Source of the DNA: Baaleninema simplex PCC 7105
GTDB taxonomy: Bacteria > Cyanobacteriota > Cyanobacteriia > Cyanobacteriales > Geitlerinemataceae
DNA length: 64,000 nt
Reading direction: 5' to 3'
Assembly: GCF_000332355.1 (NCBI RefSeq)
Contig: NZ_KB235958.1
Location: 1,023,175-1,087,174 of the forward strand
Part shown: piece after piece, positions 1-8,400 of the stretch
Layout: each line of letters starts with the position of its first letter
Position numbering within the stretch: position 1 is the first letter of the stretch
Notes under the pieces: model-generated
Database searches by the model: none
What the model was told of the DNA's origin: nothing
What the model saw: only the letters and a program-made list of their open reading frames with translations
Translations under genes and position numbers: made by a program

Positions 1-220
1 CGATGCTGGCGACTGCCCGCTGTCGTCCCCGCGTTGTGCCGCTACTTGTGACGGATAAAAAAAGACCGATTTCTGGCCCGACATGCTCTAGCCAATGCCC
101 ACGCACTGCTTTCTCTATCCCTTCCAAGCTCTTGACGGCTTCTGGAGCCGTCTCTTCGTAGAGCAATTCGGCTAACTCCTGAGTGAGTTCTTTGAGGCGG
201 GCTTGCTTAGATGCATCCAT
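1..220 (-). CDS. ISKra4-family transposase, N-terminal part (runs off the window)
   Basis: Reading the minus strand from the ATG at 218-220 gives 73 codons, open to the window edge, beginning MDASKQARLKELTQ. The segment with LLYEETAPEAV, RGHWLEHVGPEIGLFL and RGRQR aligns position for position with the N-terminus of the ISKra4-family transposase at 54969-55157 (LYQNTPKEKV, RDHWLETLGPELALFF, then SGRERK in the next frame). It is therefore the start of a related but not identical transposase. Here the frame stays open through the T-run where the other copy shifts. The catalytic part lies outside the window and no terminal inverted repeat could be placed between 221 and 300, so whether the element is whole is unknown. 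Confidence 0.75.
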   Translation of the reverse strand, partial: MDASKQARLKELTQELAELLYEETAPEAVKSLEGIEKAVRGHWLEHVGPEIGLFLSVTSSGTTRGRQRAVASI

Positions 221-264
221 GGGTCTGACCGGTTTCGTTATGAACTGCCCAAAGCTTAGCTCTT

Positions 265-999
265 ATGCTGCTCTTTAAGGGTAAGCATTTTTGCTTATTG
301 CATAACTGGGATGCACCCGATAGGCGCATAAAAAAAATAGATTTGTCTGGAGTAAACCTGAGCGGAGCGATTTTTCGGGACGCTGTTCGTTCTGGAATTG
401 GGACTCCTCGCTATCGTCTAAATTTACGGAATGCCAACCTTTCAAATACAGACCTAAGAAATGTTGATTTTTATGAAGCCAATCTAGAAGGTGCCGATCT
501 ATCGGGGGCAGACCTCAGAGGAGCCAATCTCGCGAGTTCTAAAACGACTGGAGCTAACTTGAGTCGTGCCAATTTAACGGATGCAAGTATATCTGACGCT
601 CGGTTAGACGAAGTCGATCTACGTGAAGCAAACTTGACGCGAGTTTATGCAGGCGGATGTGACTTTAGTGGAGCCGATATGACCGATGCGATTTTGATTG
701 AAGCAGATTTGAACGAAGCTCCCTTCATGGGGACAAATTTAACGAGAGTCAATCTTCGTGGCGCGAAGTTCGGCTATTACTATTACGAAGAGGATGAAAA
801 TTATCAGGAGATAGGGGAAGAATTGTTCGAGCCTCAGGTACCGTTAATGCGCGAGGCAAACCTGACGGAGGTTGACTTCAGTGTAACAGACTTAGCTGCT
901 GTAACAGATGTAACAAACATATCTTCTGTCTGTGACAGAAAGTGGCAGAATGCTGTTTTCTGCAATACAGTCATGCCAGACGGCACAGTCAGAAATTAG
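265..999 (+). CDS. Pentapeptide-repeat protein
   Basis: The 244-residue product has dozens of A(D/N)LXX pentapeptides (for example [25 protein letters not shown] is one such stretch, paraphrased here by its A-N/D-L pattern) from about residue 30 to 215, which predicts a right-handed quadrilateral beta-helix. There is no signal peptide or membrane segment. A stop at 241-243 limits the start to near the ATG at 265. The C-terminal 30 residues contain two cysteines and no repeat. The gene is convergent with the broken nuclease cassette 1186-4261. Pentapeptide proteins such as Qnr and MfpA are known to imitate DNA; whether this one protects against a nuclease is only a suggestion from its position. 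Function otherwise unknown. Confidence 0.8.
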   Translation: MLLFKGKHFCLLHNWDAPDRRIKKIDLSGVNLSGAIFRDAVRSGIGTPRYRLNLRNANLSNTDLRNVDFYEANLEGADLSGADLRGANLASSKTTGANLSRANLTDASISDARLDEVDLREANLTRVYAGGCDFSGADMTDAILIEADLNEAPFMGTNLTRVNLRGAKFGYYYYEEDENYQEIGEELFEPQVPLMREANLTEVDFSVTDLAAVTDVTNISSVCDRKWQNAVFCNTVMPDGTVRN

Positions 1000-1185
1000 A
1001 GAGGTCGTGTTGAGGGATTGCGACCCTCAACACGAGAACTTGTTGAATTTTTTTATATTTTATGCTGTTAGGCTGACGCAGAGGGAAAATCTTCTACTCT
1101 GTCGGTTCCGCTATACTCCTTGCCTTTGAGTGCATTTCTAACCTCTTCAGGAAGATTGGAAAGTAAGCTCAGTCCAGTCTTCTCT

Positions 1186-4100
1186 TCAATGTATCCAATT
1201 CGACTTTGTGTGCTGCACCCAACTACCACTTTGTCGTGCTGGATCGTTCGGCAAGACTACGCCAATAACTGTTGTGTCTGCGGTGATGTCAACCAGATCT
1301 TGACCGGGTTTGAGAAGAAGGTTAACCTGCCAGATACTTTCAGGAATATTTACCCCATTCGGCACGAGAGGGTTGTTTGGAAAACTGTTATTCAAGCTTC
1401 CAATTCCACCAGCAATCGTATAGATATTCCAATTTTTACTATCGACGAGTCTTTTATTGAATACTTCTAGATTCCTCCACATTCCGTTCTGATTAGTAAA
1501 TCCTTCCTTCATGAGGAAGAAGATTCGAGGTAAAGTAAGTTGCAAGCTGATCTTTTGGAGTTCTGTTTCGCAATTCTCTAGCCATTACATGACCTCGATC
1601 GAAACTACGAGCGGGATCGGTATAATCTGAAGATTTGACCGAGTTAATTCCAGCGTTCCTGAGAAACGGATCGATCCTCCATCTATCAGAAGTTTCTTCT
1701 CGCTTCAAATCTCCAAGCCATGCTTTATTCGTGTGCCAGCTCACCCAATTTGCCCCTTTATCACTCTCATTATAAGAAGCACTGTACTGCGGTCGCTCGA
1801 TTAGGAAATTGTTTTTGTCTTGACCTGCAATCCGATGGTTGAGAGTTGGATTCCCCAGTAATAAGTGTTGGCTCTTGAAGAATACATCATCTAATAAAAC
1901 CTGAGTGCTACCTTCAACATCAAACTCTAATGTAGCAACCTTTCCGCGAAGTTCTTGAGGAATTTCAACGTGAAACGTTTCAAACCCTTGGTTTCCATAG
2001 CCAATACGGTATTTATCAGCTGCATTATAGCTCTTTGCATTGCTAGCAGGTTCTAAAAATATAGTTTCAGTTTTACTTGAAGAGTCTCCTTTGACGGTCA
2101 CCTTAACCTCTCCACCATTGGGTTCAGGAGCATAGAGATCGAAACGCAATACGCCCCAATCGGGAACCACAAAGCGATTGTGTGTAATCTTGTTACCATC
2201 TCCCAGCTTCAGCGCGTAATCCATTTGATACCCATCCGAACTTGGATTGTTCCCCACTTTCTGTAAATGCTCGGCCAACAGGTCATCCCGGACTGCTTCT
2301 GCCTTCAAATCCACCAACTGAGAAGTCGAAACCCGATTCCCCCCATTGTGGAACGACCAACCGGGAACCGCATCAGAAATCAAATTACGGAACCCATCCT
2401 TCGGCTGAAACACCGCATCGAAATTTCCATTAAACAGCGTCGGCACCGCAAAATCTCCCCGCATCGGCGCATCGTAAGTATTATCAAACGCCACCGGAAC
2501 CCGTTCCACATCCGATGACGGACGCAAATCTAACGCCGCACCGCCTCCCAACACCGAATAGAACCAACCCGTACCAATCCCTTCCCAAGGCGCGCTCTCC
2601 TCTCCATGAGCGAACTCCGACCCCAGATGGTCCGGCGAATACCAAGGACTCACATGAGGAAACGCCTCATCATATAAATGGTCGTAGTAACCATCTCCCC
2701 GACGGCGGAATAACGCTCCCTCATCCGACTCGGAATCGAACGGGAAATGAGTCGGGAACAAATCAGCCGTTCCTGCATACCAGTTGGGAACGCGAGTGTG
2801 AGTTCCCCCGAACCCGAAAAGAGGATCGGTTTCGCGAGTAAAGCCAACTCGTCCGTCTTCGTAACCCTCCTCTCCCTGACGAGTTCCCAACTGTATTGAA
2901 ACATCGGGTTCTCCCAGCAACGGCGCGTTGGGGTCGGGATTCCAATTCGCCCATCCTTGACGGGGAAATTTTAGACCAGCGGGATCGATCGTTTCTGTTG
3001 TGGGAAGACGAGGAATATCTCGACCGCCCGGCGTGAACGTCATTCCTTCAAGCTCGGGAACCGTCTGATAGTAATTATCGGCAAAGGTGACGTTCTCCCA
3101 AACTTGTACTTTCGGCTCCCGGAAATCGGAGAAATCTAAGTCCAACAGTCTCAGGCTCGGTTGATTGAAATCATGGGGGTCGAGGGTCGTCATTTGCAAA
3201 TCCCGAACGCTCGAACCGATTTTTCCACCCGCATTGGGGAAATACGTTCCCAATCGCTGTACGATTTCACTGTTGACCACCGTACCGCGACTGAAGCCGA
3301 TGAAGTGTAGGGGAGAGTCGAACAGCGCTCCCTGTTCGGCATCTGAGTTCGGTTTGAGCAAGTTGTCGAGCTGGACTAAGGAAGAAAACAGCGAGTCGCC
3401 GGGGGCTGCATTCAACGACACGACATCGACTGTCGAAGCCACTGTGAGACTGTAATCTTCACCGTCTGTCGTTATGGGAGCCAAAGGATCGTCCGGATCG
3501 ACCTCGTAGCGCCGTTCTCCTGTTATTGGGTTTTCTGTGGTTTTCAACCGTCCCGCCAGGAAAATATTCGGATTGAGTTCCTCAATCGGTTGAGAGCGCA
3601 AGTCCTCCCAATGACTCGGGTTACTCGCCGTTGCCAACATCTGCTCGACATCGAAAACGAAGGTACTTTCGAGTCCCGGATAGGCAGCGTACAAGGCTTT
3701 TCCATCACCGGAGAGCGCCACGCCGTTAACCTGAGCTTCGGGGAGCGATCGCGTCCCCGCCACCAATTGCGGGTTGTCGCTCAGGGCGTCTTTAATAATG
3801 CCGATGTTGCCTTTACCGTTCCAACCGGGGAGTCCGAGACCCAAGGCGCGATAGTTATGACCGGCGACAAAGGCGTAGTGAGTATCTTCGTAAGGAACCA
3901 CAACCACTTCAACGGCTTCGTTGACATCGAAATCGTCGAAGGGACTGCCCAGAGACAGCGGCGTATAGTGAATCGTGGCTTGGAAATCGCTGGGGTCGTT
4001 GTGGGTAATCGACAGCACGCCGTATCCCTTCCCGTCTTCGTTGCGGTTGGTAAAGACCATTTTGTCGGGGTCGGGAGTGGCAGCCAATCCTTCGGGTCGC

Positions 4101-4261
4101 CAGCTCGTTTCGATCGCGGCAATGGATTCGTGCCAGTGTCGGGGATTGGCTTCGCCTTCAAGGGGGCGATCGGCCGGGTCGATATTGAATACGAGAAGCT
4201 GACCGTAAGAGTTGCCGCTATTGGCTTTCGGCGTATCCGTGGTCGCGAACAGGCGAGTTCT
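1186..4261 (-). pseudogene. Displaced 3' cassette of the nuclease megagene (propeller, lipase-like, NUC1 nuclease), truncated and frameshifted
   Basis: This is a diverged copy of the 3' end of the gene at 5457-11165. Homology starts abruptly at 4261, matching the other copy at about 9598, and runs through beta-propeller residues, a GFSRG alpha/beta-hydrolase elbow, a carbohydrate-binding-like segment (LFNGNFD, PGWSFHNGG) and a NUC1-type endonuclease with an intact DRGH motif. About 320 residues present in the other copy between the propeller and the GFSRG region are missing. At 1502-1509 a tandem CCTTCCTT breaks the frame; removing one 4-bp unit joins NLLPHEGF to TNQNGMWRNLE, the order expected in this family. 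The first good ATG is internal (4087). Most likely a silent donor cassette or relic. Confidence 0.85.
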
Positions 4262-4302
4262 ATGTCGTTAGCGATACGTTTTCCACGTATGACCGGTTTT
4301 AC

Positions 4303-5433
4303 TCAGCGAAACAACGGATTGGGGTAAGGTGCATCGACAGGTAGGAGATGTGCTTGACTCAAATCGACTTCAGGCGGAATCTGTGCGTCACCGTAGATAT
4401 AGGTATTTGTGAAGTCAGTATTTTCAAACTGACAGTCTTGAAATGAGACGTTTCGTAAATGTGAATTCTTAAAACTTGCATATCGCAAGCTCGATCCAGA
4501 AAAATCTGTATCTCGTATTAGAGTGGTAATAATTTGACAAAAACAGAGTTGAGCATTCTGTATATTTCCTCTAAAAATATATAGTCCTACTAGAGAAGCA
4601 TGATTTAAATTCGCAAAATTCAGATTGAGATCGTAAAAAGTAATAGGAGAAATTTGAATTGGGTTGACCTCATTCAAGTTAATTTCTTTTTTATCAACGA
4701 GACTCAAATTGGCATAGCTCAAATTAGCATAACTTAAGTTAAGATTACTAAGACCAACACTATTTTCACCAGCTAAACCTTGGATTCGGCTAAAGTCAGC
4801 ATGACTCAAATTAGAGTGTGGCTTCAAAATATAAGATTTTGTAAGTTTGTCTAAGGACACATCTGGTACATAATATAATCGTATCTGTTTACCTTCTTTA
4901 TTTCTGCCAAAATTACGATAATTAGAGTTATTATAGTAACGAAACAAAGAACCTTCAAAATCCACTTCTGTAAAGATGCAATTCTCCTCAATATAGGAAT
5001 CTAAGAAGTTAGAGTATTTAATTATCGTGTTGTTAAAATAACAGTCTTGTAACCATAGCTGCCTTGCCACACAGTAAGATAAGTTTGTTTTGTTGAAATT
5101 GACAAACTTCAGTGTCATATCAGATAAGTGTGAATAACTTAAGTTAGCACTTGAGAAGTCAGTGTAGTAATTTTGAGAGCTGCAAATATATGAAGATCTT
5201 AAATTAGCTTTGTCGAAAGTAGTACCATTTAGGGTTTTACAGTAATCGATACGACATCTTTCTAAGTTTGCACCTGTAAAATCTGCATCTTCTAAGTTTG
5301 ATTCAATAAATTTAATTTCAGGTATATGAAACTCTCGAAAGCTTTCACCACTTACATCTTTTGATATAAAATCTCTTATACCTAAGTTATACTGCTCCAG
5401 TAATTCTAATGCTGAAATCTTGTCCATGTTCAT
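4303..5433 (-). CDS. Pentapeptide-repeat protein, candidate immunity partner of the upstream nuclease
   Basis: The 376-residue protein starts MNMDKISALELLEQYNLG, a short helical cap often seen before pentapeptide domains, then carries irregular A(D/N)LXX and XXFXX repeats (residues about 35-345, with a loop around 165-200). It ends with PLFR. The ATG lies only 23 bp after the stop of the nuclease gene 5457-11165 on the same strand, so the two are probably co-transcribed. The gene is clearly richer in A+T than the megagene body, as are the last 1.1 kb of the nuclease gene, as expected for a toxin/immunity module that is exchanged as a unit. Role as immunity protein is inferred from position only; no family match beyond the repeat is claimed. 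Confidence 0.8.
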   Translation of the reverse strand: MNMDKISALELLEQYNLGIRDFISKDVSGESFREFHIPEIKFIESNLEDADFTGANLERCRIDYCKTLNGTTFDKANLRSSYICSSQNYYTDFSSANLSYSHLSDMTLKFVNFNKTNLSYCVARQLWLQDCYFNNTIIKYSNFLDSYIEENCIFTEVDFEGSLFRYYNNSNYRNFGRNKEGKQIRLYYVPDVSLDKLTKSYILKPHSNLSHADFSRIQGLAGENSVGLSNLNLSYANLSYANLSLVDKKEINLNEVNPIQISPITFYDLNLNFANLNHASLVGLYIFRGNIQNAQLCFCQIITTLIRDTDFSGSSLRYASFKNSHLRNVSFQDCQFENTDFTNTYIYGDAQIPPEVDLSQAHLLPVDAPYPNPLFR

Positions 5434-5456
5434 TTTAAAACGGCTTGATTTTTTAT

Positions 5457-8400
5457 CTATTTAAATGATTTTGGATTTGGTTTTTCTCCTTTTTTGTTTT
5501 TGAATTTTACTTCATATTTTTTCAGATTACTAGCTAATTGATTAGGTAGGCGGTTGAAAAAAATCAAGTTAGTTTGGTCTTCGATAAATTCAACAGTTCG
5601 TGTCCAATCTTGCCAGGTAGTAGTTTCTTGTGGCAAATCTTCTCGAGTATTAGGCATCCGAACAGCAATGACATTTTCAATGTCTTCAGCCTGAATTTCT
5701 GCCAAGTTTAAGCCAGGCTTATTCAGGATCAGAGCGACTTTCCAAAAATACTTGGGAACTCGAATTTCTTTATCTGAAATTTGTTCCTGCTCTCCATAAC
5801 TTCCTGTAATAATATGTACATCTTTTTCGAGATTTGCTTGTTCTTGAAGATATTTTTCAAATTCATCCCATATTCCCTCATTAACAGTCTGATACTGAGG
5901 ATTAATATTTGACAAAATAAATGTTGCCATATAGTCTTTTTCTGTTCGAGTGCGATCAGTTGCAGCAGTTAGATGGCCTTGAGCCCAGCCCCCACGATAG
6001 TCCTCTGTGACTGGATGAGGGGCAAATTCATCAGGTAGCGTTAAATCCATGACAAAGTTGTCTGGTCGTTTTTGCTTCCCCGATAACCAAGATTGATTGA
6101 GCTGAAAGCTAACCCAGTTAGCATTTTTTGCCTCATTATTATAAGAAACAACATACTGTGGCTTTTCAATCAGATAATTATTTTCATGTCCAACAGCCTC
6201 TTTTCTAGATTCAAATCCGTCTAGTATAGGAATCCCTGATTGTGTATGTTTGCTACTAAACAAGACATTGTCCAAATAGATTGACTTATTTCCCTTGACT
6301 TCAATTTTCAACAAACCTGGTTTTCCACGCACCTCACTTGGAACGTTAACAACAAAAGTTTCAAATCCTATTGCACCGTAATCAACCCGATTTAAATTCT
6401 CTTGCACCCATAAAGGTATATCTGTTGAAGTTACTTCAGGCTCTACCTTTAAGTATGATGGGCGAAGATCGACTGCTAAGTCAGTGTTGGCGACTACTTT
6501 CTGTTCATTTATTTTAGGCTGAGGTTTCGTTGCCAAACTAGGCTCAGCAATACTCTCTAGAGTATACTGTTGACCATCAACCTCCAAAGAAATATCTATA
6601 TAATTCCCCGTTTGAAGAAGCAGGCGATTCCGCTCCTCTTCCGTTTCCGCTTTCAGATCGGGAACAAACACATCGAGATGCAGCGAACCCGAATCGGGAA
6701 TCAGGAAGCGATTGTGAGTAATACTATTATTCTGACCCGGATTGAGATGGAGAGCAAAATCGGGTTGCGTTCCCGATCGATCGAAAGAATTCAAATTCGG
6801 AATGTCGCTCCGCTCAACTAGATTGTCTGTCGTTGCACTAAGATTAAGTGGTTTTCCATTATGGAACGACCATCCAGGAATGGCTGTCGAGAACCAGGGC
6901 TTTCGAGAAAGTCGATCGTTTTCATCAACGATCGCTACATCGAAGTTGCCATTAAACAGTGTCGGCACCGCAAAATCGCCCTTCATATACGATTGTGCCG
7001 TATTATCGTCTTTCACACTGGTCTGCCGTCGTATCAAAGGGTTTGGATATTCAGACCATCCCGGCCGACGACCCTGTCCTCCTCCAAGAACCGAGTAGAA
7101 CCAACCGTGACCTGTTCCTTCTTCGGGTTTATTTCCATCCAGGGAAGAATACCAGGGTCGAACTGAAGAGCCTGAAAAATCATCCCCCAGAATTTCTGGG
7201 AGATCCGAATCACCGCGTCGATCGTAAATCGGTTCGGTTCTGGGTAAAGGAGCGCGATCGAGCTGAGAGGGCAACTGTAATTCCTCCAAGGCCAAATCCA
7301 CAGTTCCAGCATACCAAGATAGAGCTTTTAAGTGCGGGCCGCCTACGCGATCGTCTGGCTTAAAGCCACTTAAATCGTTCAGACGATAGTTGAGATCCGC
7401 CCCATCGGGGGTCAGGATATCGATCTCTTGACTCTCATCAACATTGCCGAGCGATCGACCGTTAGGGGTCAGAGTCGTTCCCTGTTCGTCGGCAACAGTT
7501 TGGTAGTAATTGTCAGCAAACGTAATGTTGTCCCAAACTCGTACTTCAGGTTCTTGAAAATCGCTAAAATCTGCGATGGGAGAACCAAGATTTTCTTGCT
7601 TGAAGTCGTGAGGATCGATGGTTGTCATGTGTAGGTCTCCATCTCCCTCTTCTCGAACACCCGCATCGGGATAGTAAGTTCCCAAGCGTTGCACGATCTC
7701 ACTATTGACAACTGTTCCCCGACTGAAACCGATAAAATGCAATGGTGAGTCAAAAACTGCACCTTGTTCTCGAATGAATTTCCCTTGTTCTGGATCGTAT
7801 TGGGCGCTACCGCCAAGTAACCGATCGAGTTCGACTAGGGACGCGAAAATTGCATCGGCTGCTCCCTCAGTAAAGCCAGTATCGGAAATTACCGATTCAC
7901 CACCTGATGACCATTCAGGTAATAGAACCAGTGGCTTAAGTAGTTTTGGACGATCGGGATTACCTCCAATAAATTTTTCAGTAATTATCTGTTTCAAAGC
8001 ATCTAGATAACTTTGCCTAGCATTGAGATAACTTGGTCTATCATTCGCGTTTTTGATATCATTTAGGCTGTCAATTAGCCCCAACTGGATGTTGCCTGAA
8101 CTGTCAGTTGGAACCCAAACCCCCTCTCTTTTATCGTAGCGCAAGATTAAACCGGCGCTGTCAGCACCAGTTGTAACGTTAGCAATCTTGTCAGCCATTT
8201 TGTAGAACGACTGGGGAATTCCAAATGGTACTGGTAGAAGCGTAAAGCCATGTGTCAAGATACTCACACTACTGAAAGGTGTAGAGTAGTCAAGCGAACT
8301 ATAAGTTTGAAGAACTTGCGTCTCGGTTTCTACTTCACCGCTACGGCTAATTGCCTCAACTCCCCAGTGATAGGTTTGTCCTGCCATTAACTGGCGATCG

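Noticed and set aside
932-1470. Small plus-strand open frames between the pentapeptide gene and the nuclease cassette
   Set aside because: One overlaps the pentapeptide gene in another frame and the other is antisense to the nuclease remnant.
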